This document shows positions 1 through 8,251 of a DNA stretch of 64,000 bases, in pieces. Source of the stretch: Pseudoalteromonas galatheae (GTDB lineage: Bacteria; Pseudomonadota; Gammaproteobacteria; Enterobacterales; Alteromonadaceae). The notes below the pieces were generated by a model that searched no databases, was not told where the DNA came from, and saw only the letters and a program-made list of their open reading frames with translations. Within the stretch, counting starts at the first letter, position 1, and each line of letters opens with the position of its first letter. The stretch spans positions 1,423,001 to 1,487,000 of the forward strand of contig NZ_PNCO02000001.1 of the NCBI RefSeq assembly GCF_005886105.2, read 5' to 3'. The position numbers were made by a program, and so were the translations under genes.

Positions 1-301
1 TTCTGGTATTTGCGGCATAATGCGCTTGAACACCTTGTTGACCGCCTGTACCAAAGGCAAAGTGAAGTGTTCCCCGAAGGCCTATGACTTCAGGTGGTAC
101 CTGTAATATTTGGGCTAGATCTGCAAGAGCATCATAAATTAAATTGGCGGATAAACGGGTTTCTTCGGGCGTAACCCAATTACCAATGGTCATGGTTTTA
201 AAGCCAAAGGTCTGTTTGATTTCACTAAAATCCACTTGATCGCCGAATCGATAATCGGGTCCGTGGCGAGCATATCCACGCTGTAGTCTAGAGCTTGGCA
301 T
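1..301 (-). CDS. CLCA_X family protein, N-terminal part (cut by window edge)
   Basis: The minus strand reads from an ATG at 301 with an AGGAAG ribosome site just upstream, and stays open to base 1. The visible ~100 residues begin MPSSRLQRGYARHG and include FGFKTMTIGNW, VIGLRGTLHFAFGTGG and the end AHYAANTR. From memory these match the start of the CLCA_X family found in Shewanella, Vibrio and Pseudoalteromonas, whose members continue into a region with a metallopeptidase-like HE motif; that part is outside the window. The gene lies 9 bases after the stop of the DTW-domain gene and is probably co-transcribed with it. Its function is unknown to me. Assignment is by similarity of short motifs only. 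Confidence 0.6.
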   Translation of the reverse strand, partial: MPSSRLQRGYARHGPDYRFGDQVDFSEIKQTFGFKTMTIGNWVTPEETRLSANLIYDALADLAQILQVPPEVIGLRGTLHFAFGTGGQQGVQAHYAANTR

Positions 302-310
302 TTTCTTCCT

Positions 311-901
311 TCAATACCTAGCCTTAACATCATCAGGCATGAGCTTCATCTGTTCTTTCACCATGCCTGCTTGAAGTTTATAGAGATCCGCTGTTTCGCA
401 TTGATCTACAATCTCGAGAAATTGAGCTGCCGCTTCAAGTGTTGATAAACTGTATTCATGTTTAGATTTACGAATAGTATATTCACTCGCATTTACCGAA
501 TCGAACTGAAAACTGGGCAACTGGCTTAGCCACGGGTTGAGATTATAAAGCTTAGTGGCTTTCTTCCACGTACCATCCAATAAGATGATAGCATCAAGCG
601 TTTGATCGAAGTTATATTCTGTAGTTAGGGTTTTGGCATGGCTGTTTGGGTATAGCACAGCGACGTGATTTAAGCGACAGAAGTTAATTAATTCCTCAAA
701 GTCAGCAGTATTTTCTCCAACATAAAGCGTAAACCTATCTAACTGTAAGGCGAGCAGCTTTGCCGTATTTTTGGCAACTTTTACTTCGCTTGGGTGCTGT
801 ATGATAATAACTTGGGTTGTATTTGATATTGTGTTTCCAATATAGCTGCAAACGCAAGTGTTTGTGGGAAATCGACAGACTGGACAGGTATTACGTTTCA
901 T
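311..901 (-). CDS. DTW domain protein, probable tRNA-uridine aminocarboxypropyltransferase
   Basis: This 196-residue protein has the marks of the DTW family, whose E. coli member TapT (YfiP) transfers the 3-amino-3-carboxypropyl group of S-adenosylmethionine to a tRNA uridine (acp3U47). Four cysteines in the first 20 residues (CPVC near 6-9, CVC near 16-18) form the usual zinc-binding head. The central QHPSE motif and the signature DGTWKKA near residues 109-115 (the DTW motif in its DGTW form) follow. The C-terminal half carries RKSKHEYSLSTLEA, also typical. It is slightly shorter than TapT. It is the first gene of a likely two-gene minus-strand unit with the CLCA_X gene. The exact tRNA target is inferred from the family. 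Confidence 0.85.
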   Translation of the reverse strand: MKRNTCPVCRFPTNTCVCSYIGNTISNTTQVIIIQHPSEVKVAKNTAKLLALQLDRFTLYVGENTADFEELINFCRLNHVAVLYPNSHAKTLTTEYNFDQTLDAIILLDGTWKKATKLYNLNPWLSQLPSFQFDSVNASEYTIRKSKHEYSLSTLEAAAQFLEIVDQCETADLYKLQAGMVKEQMKLMPDDVKARY

Positions 902-1020
902 GATTGATGAGGCATTTTTTAATTTAAGTCACATTTTATCATATCTTGCCTGTATTTACTTTGCACAAGAAACCAGATTTGGCTAGCATAAGTAATAGAA
1001 TATTAAACTTAAGGAAAATT

Positions 1021-1365
1021 ATGAGCATCGTGATAGATGAAAGTGCCTTAGAGAACATGCAAATGTTACTGGGCGAGCAATTCGAAGATACGGTTCATTT
1101 TTGTTGTTCGGAATTCGAGCGGTTAGAATCGGAGTTGATGCTGAACTTGAATCAGGATCAAGAAGCTGCTATTCGTCATGCTCACAGTTTGAAATCTAAT
1201 GCTGCTCAATTTGGGGCTGCTAGTTTGAGTGAATTGGCAAAGGCGATTGAGCACGCCCTAATTCATGGCGAGGCGGACATTGTCGATGACTCAATTGCGA
1301 AGCTAGCAGCGCAAGTTGCAGGTTCAAAAGCTAAATTACAGCAGTGGCTGGAAGTACATTCTTAA
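1021..1365 (+). CDS. Stand-alone HPt (histidine phosphotransfer) domain protein
   Basis: A 114-residue protein made of a single HPt four-helix domain. The phosphorylatable histidine is in AIRHAHSLKSNAAQFGA (roughly residues 57-73), matching the HPt pattern H-x-x-K-[GS]-x-[AS]. The start is placed at the ATG at 1021 because AAGGA lies 7 bases upstream; a longer in-frame reading from 946 has no comparable ribosome site. Family members relay phosphate between hybrid kinases and response regulators in the cytoplasm. No kinase or regulator is adjacent, so the partner is unknown; the nearest hybrid kinase, at 22178, already has its own HPt domain. A rho-independent terminator follows. Confidence 0.85.
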   Translation: MSIVIDESALENMQMLLGEQFEDTVHFCCSEFERLESELMLNLNQDQEAAIRHAHSLKSNAAQFGAASLSELAKAIEHALIHGEADIVDDSIAKLAAQVAGSKAKLQQWLEVHS

Positions 1366-1394
1366 AATTAACGTAATCCAAAGTGTAAAGAATG

Positions 1395-1417
1395 AGGTCG
1401 TGTATACGGCCTTTTTT
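1395..1417 (+). terminator. Rho-independent terminator after the HPt gene
   Basis: A short hairpin, GGTCGT and ACGGCC with loop GTAT (one G-T pair), is followed by six T residues. It sits about 30 bases after the HPt stop codon. Confidence 0.7.
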
Positions 1418-1443
1418 AACCTAGTGTTGTGAATAGGCCAACT

Positions 1444-1598
1444 TATCTTAATACTTGCTTAATTTGAAGGAGCAATTCTGACATCAACTGTGTTAAAAAT
1501 TTCTCGCTGAGAACAAACAAATAGCAAAATTTTTGTTTGGTTATCGATAGAACTTTCCCGTCTCAGAACGGATCACTTAATTAAGCAAATCGGTATTA
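1444..1598. repeat. Dispersed ~150 bp repeat, copy 1 (MITE-like)
   Basis: This stretch is clearly alignable with 2943-3104. Shared blocks include ACTTGCTYAATTTGAAGGAG at the left, TTAAAAATTTCTC and AAATAGCAAAATTT in the middle, and GATCACTTAATTAAGC at the right. The right end, reverse-complemented, resembles the left end (TGATC-ATTTTGAGGCG in copy 2 against TGCTCAATTTGAAGGAG), so the unit has imperfect terminal inverted repeats as a non-autonomous mobile repeat would. It contains no plausible ORF. The remaining bases from 1599 to 1718 are the alaA upstream region. Confidence 0.75.
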
Positions 1599-1718
1599 CT
1601 TGTCCCACCCTATCAACTTCATTTTATACGTTTCTTTTTTGCAGCATAAAAAGTTATCACAAGCATAGAATTTAGACGGCATTGTGATATATGCTTGAGC
1701 AAAATGAGGGGGTTATAG

Positions 1719-2933
1719 ATGCTACAAATAACAAAAAGTAATAAGCTAAACGGGGTGAGTTACGATATTCGTGGTCCAGTGTTGGATCAAGCAAGAAAAA
1801 TGGAAGACGAGGGCATGAAAGTCCTCAAATTAAATATTGGTAATCCGGCGGCATTTGGCTTTGATATGCCAGAAGATATGCACCGAGACATCATAAAAAA
1901 CTTATATTCTGCGCAGGGGTATTGTGACTCAAAAGGATTATATTCTGCTCGAGTTGCCGTATACCAATATTATCAGCAGAAAAGCTTTCCTAATATTAGT
2001 GTTGATAACATCTTCATTGGCAATGGTGTCAGTGAATTGATCCAAATGACCGCACAAGCTTTACTCAATGATGGTGACGAGGTGTTGATCCCCGCACCGG
2101 ATTATCCGTTATGGACTGCTGCCGTTAAACTATCTGGCGGTAATCCAGTGCATTATCTTTGTGATGAAGAGCAAGACTGGTTTCCAGATATCGAAGATAT
2201 CAAGCGTAAAATCACGAGTCGTACCAAAGCGTTGGTGCTGATCAATCCAAACAATCCGACCGGTGCGGTATATGACAAAGCATTGCTTGAGGCATTAATT
2301 GACGTTGCCAGAGAACACAAGCTATTAATACTGAGTGATGAGATCTACGAAAAGATCTTATATGACGGTGCGGAGCATTTTTCAATAGCAAGTCTTTGTG
2401 ATGATATACCAGTTATCACTTTTAACGGCTTAGCAAAAACCTATCGTGCGGCCGGGATCCGCATGGGTTGGATGGTGATCAGTGGTAAGCATTCAGTGAT
2501 GCAGGATTTGATTACAGGCTTAGAAATGCTCGCCTCTATGCGATTATGCGCCAATGTTCCTGCACAGTTCGCCATTCAACAAGCGCTTGGAGGCATACAA
2601 TCCATCGACCAACTCATTGAACCGGGTGGGCGCTTGTATGAGCAGCGTGATATTGCGTTTAAAGGTTTAAACGATATTGAAGGGATAAGCTGTGTAAAGC
2701 CAAAGGGCGCACTTTATGCGTTTCCAAAAGTGGACGTGAAACGGTTTAATATTAAGAATGATGAGCGCATGGTGCTGGACTTGCTCAAAGAAGAAAAAAT
2801 TCTACTTGTCCACGGACGCGCTTTTAACTGGCCTAGTGCCGATCATTTTAGATTAGTGTTTTTGCCACATAAAGATGATTTACAGCCCGCAATGGATAGA
2901 GTAAAGCGCTTTTTTGCACATTACAGTCAGTAA
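1719..2933 (+). CDS. alaA: Alanine transaminase AlaA (PLP-dependent)
   Basis: A 404-residue class I/II aminotransferase very similar throughout to E. coli AlaA, which makes alanine from pyruvate using glutamate. Visible family blocks are YDIRGPVL near the start, LKLNIGNPA, AQGYCDSKGLYSAR, IGNGVSELI, PAPDYPLWTAAV, INPNNPTGAVY, SDEIYEKILYD, and FNGLAKTYRAAG with the Schiff-base lysine in AKTYR (about residue 240). The conserved arginine in the C-terminal HFRLVFLP supports substrate carboxylate binding. GAGGGGG sits 8 bases before the ATG. The gene stands alone between two copies of a dispersed repeat and ends before a bidirectional terminator. Cytoplasmic. Confidence 0.92.
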   Translation: MLQITKSNKLNGVSYDIRGPVLDQARKMEDEGMKVLKLNIGNPAAFGFDMPEDMHRDIIKNLYSAQGYCDSKGLYSARVAVYQYYQQKSFPNISVDNIFIGNGVSELIQMTAQALLNDGDEVLIPAPDYPLWTAAVKLSGGNPVHYLCDEEQDWFPDIEDIKRKITSRTKALVLINPNNPTGAVYDKALLEALIDVAREHKLLILSDEIYEKILYDGAEHFSIASLCDDIPVITFNGLAKTYRAAGIRMGWMVISGKHSVMQDLITGLEMLASMRLCANVPAQFAIQQALGGIQSIDQLIEPGGRLYEQRDIAFKGLNDIEGISCVKPKGALYAFPKVDVKRFNIKNDERMVLDLLKEEKILLVHGRAFNWPSADHFRLVFLPHKDDLQPAMDRVKRFFAHYSQ

Positions 2934-2942
2934 TATCTTGTA

Positions 2943-3104
2943 ATACAAATTAGTCTTAGTACTTGCTCAATTTGAAGGAGTAAATCTGACGCTAACTGCG
3001 TTAAAAATTTCTCATTTAGAATAACTAAATAGCAAAATTTCGCCCGGTTATCGGCAAGATTTTCTCGCCTCAAAATAGATCACTTAATTAAGCGACTTGG
3101 TATA
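2943..3104. repeat. Dispersed ~150 bp repeat, copy 2 (MITE-like)
   Basis: Second copy of the unit at 1444-1598, in the same orientation, lying between alaA and the convergent RND operon. The left end (ATACAAATTAGTCTTAGTAC) and the reverse complement of the right end (ATACCAAGTCGCTTAATTAA) match imperfectly, extending the inverted termini to almost 40 bases. The two copies bracket alaA. Confidence 0.75.
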
Positions 3105-3133
3105 AAAAAGCTCGGAAATTTCCGAGCTTTTTT
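3103..3133. terminator. Bidirectional terminator between alaA and the RND operon
   Basis: AGCTCGGAAATTTCCGAGCT is a perfect palindrome, with A residues before it and T residues after it, so it can end transcription in both directions between the convergent genes. Confidence 0.85.
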
Positions 3134-3153
3134 GTGGGCTAGTAATTTGTTAC

Positions 3154-6100
3154 TTAGTGAGTATTGGAATGTAGCTCTGATATCGCTTGTTGGCTATCGG
3201 CCGAGTCTTTACCTTTAAACCATTTGCGGCCAACCCGTTTAACATCTTCAAGTGCCACATATTGACAAGGGATCAGCACGAGGGTTATCACTGTGGCAAA
3301 TAACACGCCAAACGCAAGTGATACAGCCATTGGAATGACTATTTTAGCTTGTAGGCTAGTTTCCATTATGATCGGTACAAGCCCGATAAAAGTAGTCAAT
3401 GATGTGAGCAAGATTGCTCTAAAGCGTTTACAACCGGCCTCGACGGCCGCGGCTTTTAAATCGATGCCTTGTTCGCGTGCTTTATTTACAAAATCAACCA
3501 TAACCAAAGAGTCGTTTACTACAACCCCTGCCACGGCAATAATTCCGAAGAAAGACAGGCTACTCATGGTCATACTCAACACCATGTGACCAAACACTGC
3601 GCCAACTACACCAAATGGGATCACAGACATGATAATCAGCGGTTGTGAATAAGAACGTAATGGAATTGCCAGTAGTGCGAAGATAATCATTAATGACAGG
3701 GCAAAGTCACGAATTTGCTCAGCAACACTGTCCATTTCTTCTTGTACGCGACCCGCCACTGCACTTTGAACGCCAGGGTAGTTCTTTAATAGACTAGGAA
3801 GATATTCGTCACGAACCTGTTTTGCTATCTCAAATGGTTGTGCGATTTCTGTATCAACTGATGCCCAAACATTAATCGTGCGTTTGGCGTTTTCGCGTCG
3901 AATTCGATTAACACCGTCTACCAATTTCACATCAGCCACTTCTACCAACGGCACTTCTGCACCTTGAGGTGTTAGAATACGCACATCCTGAATATCACTA
4001 ATGGCATCACGATGTTCTTTAGGGTAACGGATCATTACCTTGATCTCTTCTCCATCACGTAAAATGCGCTGTGCTTCAAGGCCGTAATAGCTGAAGTTTA
4101 CTTGAGATGCGACATCCGCCAACGTAAGCCCAAGACTGTACGCCAAAGGTTTCAGCTCAAGTTGTACTTCATCGGTTGCTGATTGCATAGAGTCGTTGAT
4201 ATCACCAACGCCTTCGATAGTTGCTAGCTTATCTTTTAGTTTCTGTGCGACTTCACGAAGTTCTTCTTTGTGTTTACCTTCTAACCTAAAGCTAATGTCT
4301 CCGTCGTCACGGCCACCATTCATAATGCTATCTTGAATGTTTAGCGATTTAACACCTGGCAGTGCAGGCATTGCATCACGCCAGCGGGCGCTGAGTGCAA
4401 AGGTATCGATTGGACGCGCATCTGGCTCAACCAAGATCACCATGATATTTGCGCTTGTGCGGCCGTTCATGTTTACCATGTAATCACGGATCATTTTTTT
4501 GCCATACTCAGTCTCAATTTCTTTGTCGACACTCAGTACCATTTGCTCGATTTTTTGAATTGACTCAAGTGTCGCGTTTTCTGACGAGGATAAGTTCATA
4601 TCGATCGAGATACGTGGAAAATCATGGGGGATTTTTGGGTTAGCAACAAACTTCACTAGGCCACCAGCAAACATCCCGGCGCTGATAATTAAAATAGTTA
4701 AAAAGCCAACGATAACGGTATAACGGTAGTGAATACAGCGCATAATGAATGGGCGGTACGTGTTTTCAATGAAAGATTGAAGGCCGCTATCCATTTTTTC
4801 TCTGAGGCGGTGGAACGGATTTTTAGGGTTGCTTGGTTTGTCTTTCATCGCTGCTAAATGCGCAGGTAAAACCAGCTTAGACTCAACCAAAGAGAATAAT
4901 AGGCACAGAATTATTACGCCACCAATAGCTTTAGAAAATGCTGCCGTTGGTCCGGTTGCTAATGTTTGCGGTAAGAAAGCGGCAACGGTAGTCAGCACAC
5001 CAAAAGTGGCAGGGATAGCAACACGTTTTACGCCACGAACGACATTATCGAGACTATGACCATGCTTTTCTATTTCTGCATGGGCGGATTCACCGACGAC
5101 TATCGCGTCATCAACGACAATTCCCAACACCAAAATAAAGGCAAACAGTGAGGCTAAGTTAATCGTTACGTCTAAATAGCTCATTGGCATCATTAAAAAT
5201 GCACCTAAGAAGCTAACTGGCAACCCCATCATGACCCAAAATGCTAAACGCACACGTAAAAATAGAGCAAGCATTAGCATAACCAATACGCCACCTAACG
5301 CCATATTTTCAAGCATCATGTTAAGGCGGCCATTGAGGTAATAGGTCAAGTCAATAAAAGGTTCAAGTTCTACGCCTTGTGGTAGTGAGCCTTTCTTTGC
5401 CTCCAGATAGTTCTTAATGATATCTGCAACTTTGGTGATGTCTTGGTCTTTTGACGCGCTAACTTCATACACCAGTGAGTTCTTGCCATTGTATTTAGAG
5501 TATTGAAGTCCTTCCTCAAAGCCATCGTTAATGATAGCGACGTCGCCTAAGCTAACCTGTGCGCCGTCTGGTAGTGTTAATAAGGGGAGCTTTCTAAACT
5601 CGTCACCGCGATAGGCTTGGTTTTCAACTCGCATTGAAATATAGCCATTTTCGGAGCGAATTTGACCTGCAGACATGTTCGCTGAGAAGCTCTTTACTGC
5701 ATCCGAAATCGCTCTAAAACTTAGGCCGTATTCGCGCATCTTATCAGGGCTTATCTCAATAGAGATTTCGTAGTTCAGACCACCATCAAAACGTACAAGG
5801 TTAACGCCAGGTAACGACAGCATTTCTTCATGAATGCGATTACCCAGTTCTTTAAGATCATGGGGGCTTAAATCGCCATTGAGTGATAGCCACATTACTT
5901 CTTGGGTTGCCTTGTCGTGACGCACGATAGGGCGCTCCATGCCAGATGGGAAAGTTGAGACGGAATCCACCTGCATCTTGACTTCATCGAGCACTTCTTT
6001 GGTGTTGTACTGCTCATCTACTTCTATCCAAGTTTGTGAATAACCACGATTAGAGTAGGTGATCAGGCGTTTGATCCCTTCGAGACCTTCCATGGATTCC

Positions 6101-6324
6101 TCGATCTTAATCGTGATCCCTTCCTCGACCTCTTGAGGTGCCGCACCCGGATACACGGCTTGAACACTTATCCAGTTACTATCGTATTGTGGAAACATTT
6201 GCTTGCGGATCGAAAACGCAGTAAGCAAGCCACCCACAATAATAAATATCATCAATAAGTTTGCTGCAACTGGGTTACGTGCAAACCAAGCAATTAAGCC
6301 TTTTTCTGTGCTTTGACTATGCAT
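3154..6324 (-). CDS. RND-family efflux permease (HAE type, AcrB-like)
   Basis: A 1056-residue inner-membrane RND transporter, the usual length for the drug/hydrophobe efflux class. The N-terminus has the cytoplasmic helix plus TM1 (ARNPVAANLLMIFIIVGG), then MFPQYD and the first periplasmic porter domain. TM4 carries the proton-relay aspartate pair in GIVVDDAIVVGES. The second half repeats the architecture (LMIIFALLAIPLRSYSQP; AGVVVNDSLVMVDF). The upstream adaptor gene ends 5 bases before this start and its stop overlaps the GAGGAGTAAGG ribosome site, so the two are translated from one mRNA. No outer-membrane factor is adjacent, so a TolC-like protein encoded elsewhere would be used. Substrate cannot be told from sequence. 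Confidence 0.93.
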   Translation of the reverse strand: MHSQSTEKGLIAWFARNPVAANLLMIFIIVGGLLTAFSIRKQMFPQYDSNWISVQAVYPGAAPQEVEEGITIKIEESMEGLEGIKRLITYSNRGYSQTWIEVDEQYNTKEVLDEVKMQVDSVSTFPSGMERPIVRHDKATQEVMWLSLNGDLSPHDLKELGNRIHEEMLSLPGVNLVRFDGGLNYEISIEISPDKMREYGLSFRAISDAVKSFSANMSAGQIRSENGYISMRVENQAYRGDEFRKLPLLTLPDGAQVSLGDVAIINDGFEEGLQYSKYNGKNSLVYEVSASKDQDITKVADIIKNYLEAKKGSLPQGVELEPFIDLTYYLNGRLNMMLENMALGGVLVMLMLALFLRVRLAFWVMMGLPVSFLGAFLMMPMSYLDVTINLASLFAFILVLGIVVDDAIVVGESAHAEIEKHGHSLDNVVRGVKRVAIPATFGVLTTVAAFLPQTLATGPTAAFSKAIGGVIILCLLFSLVESKLVLPAHLAAMKDKPSNPKNPFHRLREKMDSGLQSFIENTYRPFIMRCIHYRYTVIVGFLTILIISAGMFAGGLVKFVANPKIPHDFPRISIDMNLSSSENATLESIQKIEQMVLSVDKEIETEYGKKMIRDYMVNMNGRTSANIMVILVEPDARPIDTFALSARWRDAMPALPGVKSLNIQDSIMNGGRDDGDISFRLEGKHKEELREVAQKLKDKLATIEGVGDINDSMQSATDEVQLELKPLAYSLGLTLADVASQVNFSYYGLEAQRILRDGEEIKVMIRYPKEHRDAISDIQDVRILTPQGAEVPLVEVADVKLVDGVNRIRRENAKRTINVWASVDTEIAQPFEIAKQVRDEYLPSLLKNYPGVQSAVAGRVQEEMDSVAEQIRDFALSLMIIFALLAIPLRSYSQPLIIMSVIPFGVVGAVFGHMVLSMTMSSLSFFGIIAVAGVVVNDSLVMVDFVNKAREQGIDLKAAAVEAGCKRFRAILLTSLTTFIGLVPIIMETSLQAKIVIPMAVSLAFGVLFATVITLVLIPCQYVALEDVKRVGRKWFKGKDSADSQQAISELHSNTH

Positions 6325-6329
6325 GAGCC

Positions 6330-7505
6330 TTACTCCTCTTTGAGCGCCAGTTGTGTGTTAGCGCTTTGCGAAGGAGTATCGTCTGTACGAAGTTGCATCC
6401 CTTCAGAAGGATAGTCCAGTGCTGAAGTAATAATCTGTTGGCCTGACTCAACGCCGTTATCAACGACGACCATACCATTGTAATCTCTAATAATATTGAC
6501 CTTTTTGTAGCTCAGCTTATTATCGTCATCCAATGTTGCAACGCGACCTTCTTTTACTAAGTGATGAGGAAGCATAGTGGCATTTTGCACTAATAAACCT
6601 TGAATATCGGCGTTGATATAAGCGCCAAAACGTAATGGTTTTACACTGTTGTGATAAGGCTTTTCGACTTGTGCAACGAGGTAGGTCATGCGGCTTTTGT
6701 TATCGATAACACCTTCACTGCGGACGATTTCGCCTTTCCAACTCATCGGTTGACCAGCGACTTCAGCGGTGATCACGACATCGGTACCAACACCTTGTTG
6801 CGGTAAATATTTCAATTCATTATCGGCAACAGGGAGGCGCACTTCTGCAACAGATGTCGCATTGAGTTTACCAAAGCCATTACCAGGGTTGACTACACTA
6901 CCAAGACTTACGGTGCGAGATTCTATAATCGCATCGTAGGGCGCTTTGATGTAAGTACGCTCTAAATTTCGATTCGCTCTTTTCACCGCGGCCTGCGCCG
7001 CTTTAAAGCTTGCTAACTTTTCAGCAAGCTGTGGCTTTCTTAAATAGAGCTCGGAGGGTATTTTTTCGTTAGCGTTTGCTTTAATTCTTTGCCATTCCGC
7101 TTTTGCTACTTGCACCTGAGCTTGTTCTATTTCAAGCGCTGAGCTTGCTTGTGCTAAAGCCGCTTCAGCTTCAATCAGCGACGCCTCATAGTCATTTGGG
7201 TCGATGCGAGCAAGCACGTCGCCTTCTTTGACAAAGCCACCTTTGACAAACTTGTCAGACAATGAAATGACTTGACCACTTACTTGAGCAACAAGCTCAG
7301 TACTGTATTTTGGCATCACGATACCGTATGACGATACGTTAAGCCTTACAGGGTCAATATGAATAGGTTGAACCTGTACGAGAGGATGTACTATTTCTTC
7401 TTTCTTCTCTTCTGGAGGTTGTTTCATTGCAGACATGGCAACAGCCGCTGCAATTCCCACCGCAAGAACGGCAATTGGTAGAATTATTTGTTTTTTACTA
7501 GCCAC
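6330..7505 (-). CDS. RND efflux periplasmic adaptor (HlyD/MFP family)
   Basis: A 391-residue membrane-fusion protein with GTG start and AGGAT ribosome site. An N-terminal signal anchor (about residues 6-26, IILPIAVLAVGIAAAVAMSA) is followed by a beta-barrel/lipoyl half (LVAQVSGQVISL, VLARIDPNDYEA), an alpha-helical hairpin rich in Ala/Gln/Glu (about 115-190), and the second lipoyl half (YIKAPYDAIIESRTV). It bridges the permease encoded just downstream to an outer-membrane channel. It is first in a two-gene operon read away from the cysteine-cluster gene at 7742, with ~235 bases of divergent promoter DNA. No regulator is adjacent. Confidence 0.92.
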   Translation of the reverse strand: MASKKQIILPIAVLAVGIAAAVAMSAMKQPPEEKKEEIVHPLVQVQPIHIDPVRLNVSSYGIVMPKYSTELVAQVSGQVISLSDKFVKGGFVKEGDVLARIDPNDYEASLIEAEAALAQASSALEIEQAQVQVAKAEWQRIKANANEKIPSELYLRKPQLAEKLASFKAAQAAVKRANRNLERTYIKAPYDAIIESRTVSLGSVVNPGNGFGKLNATSVAEVRLPVADNELKYLPQQGVGTDVVITAEVAGQPMSWKGEIVRSEGVIDNKSRMTYLVAQVEKPYHNSVKPLRFGAYINADIQGLLVQNATMLPHHLVKEGRVATLDDDNKLSYKKVNIIRDYNGMVVVDNGVESGQQIITSALDYPSEGMQLRTDDTPSQSANTQLALKEE

Positions 7506-7741
7506 GTTAAAATCCTTCCTGTTGAATGATTTTTAATGACCCAGATTAACGGCTCTAGATCATCGATAAGCTTAAGAATACGCGAATAGTTATGTCGAGA
7601 TGTTTAAATCCTACAGGAATATGTAACAAAGCTTTGCGTACCTAAATTAATCGTTACATTCTTAAAAGAGATTGATGCTTTTACGTGTAGTCGATTTTTC
7701 GATAAAATGCACCACTTATTGTCAAAATTGCGAGAAACAGA

Positions 7742-7990
7742 ATGGATTGTAGGCTTGGTTGTGGCGCTTGTTGTATAGCACCAAGTATTTCAACACCCAT
7801 TCCCGGTATGCCAAATGGTAAACCTGCGGGGGAGCGGTGTATTCAACTAGATGAAAATAATCTGTGTAAACTGTTTAATCAGCCAGAGCGTCCACAGGTG
7901 TGTTTGCAATTTAAGGCCATGGAAGATGTGTGCGGTGACAGCAATGAAGCAGCGATGCAGATCATCACAGAACTCGAAATGTTGACCTAA
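7742..7990 (+). CDS. YkgJ-family cysteine cluster protein
   Basis: An 82-residue cytoplasmic protein of the CxxCxxCC family: CRLGCGACC at residues 3-11, then C33, C42 and C54 (ERCIQL, NNLCKLF, QVCLQF). The cysteine spacing is that of the YkgJ-like zinc/iron-binding cluster domain; the protein is little more than that domain. The role of the family is not established. It is divergent from the RND operon and is followed by a hairpin region that I read as belonging to a minus-strand transcript. Confidence 0.85.
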   Translation: MDCRLGCGACCIAPSISTPIPGMPNGKPAGERCIQLDENNLCKLFNQPERPQVCLQFKAMEDVCGDSNEAAMQIITELEMLT

Positions 7991-8010
7991 CTAGCCTCTG
8001 GTTAACTGAT

Positions 8011-8123
8011 AAAAAAACGCCCAGAAACTTACCTGCTAAGTTCTGGGCCTAGGGAAAGGCTCAAGATTGAGCCGTGCGCTAACTAAAAACACCTTCTAAG
8101 ACTGTAGGGAGAAGTAGAAAGTA
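8011..8123 (-). ncRNA. Candidate small RNA between ykgJ-like gene and rsmF
   Basis: On the minus strand a possible sigma-70 promoter (TTGTAA at 8159-8154, 18-base spacer, TAAACT at 8135-8130) would start RNA near 8123. It is followed by a perfect 7 bp stem-loop (GGCTCAA-tc-TTGAGCC, 8073-8058). The end is a strong intrinsic terminator: GCCCAGAACTTA pairs with TAAGTTTCTGGGC (8048-8018), then seven T residues. No sensible ORF is present. The alternative is that this is merely the distant terminator of rsmF, 200 bases past its stop. I do not recognise a known sRNA family. Confidence 0.4.
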
Positions 8124-8251
8124 CTGTTAAGTTTAGTTAACCTTTCATTCTTTTTACAAATAAATGAATGATTTATTAAGTTTATATAAAACAAAGAGTT
8201 GTTCTTTATATTCATAATTGGTCTTAAAAATATTAAAAGGGTATATTCAGG

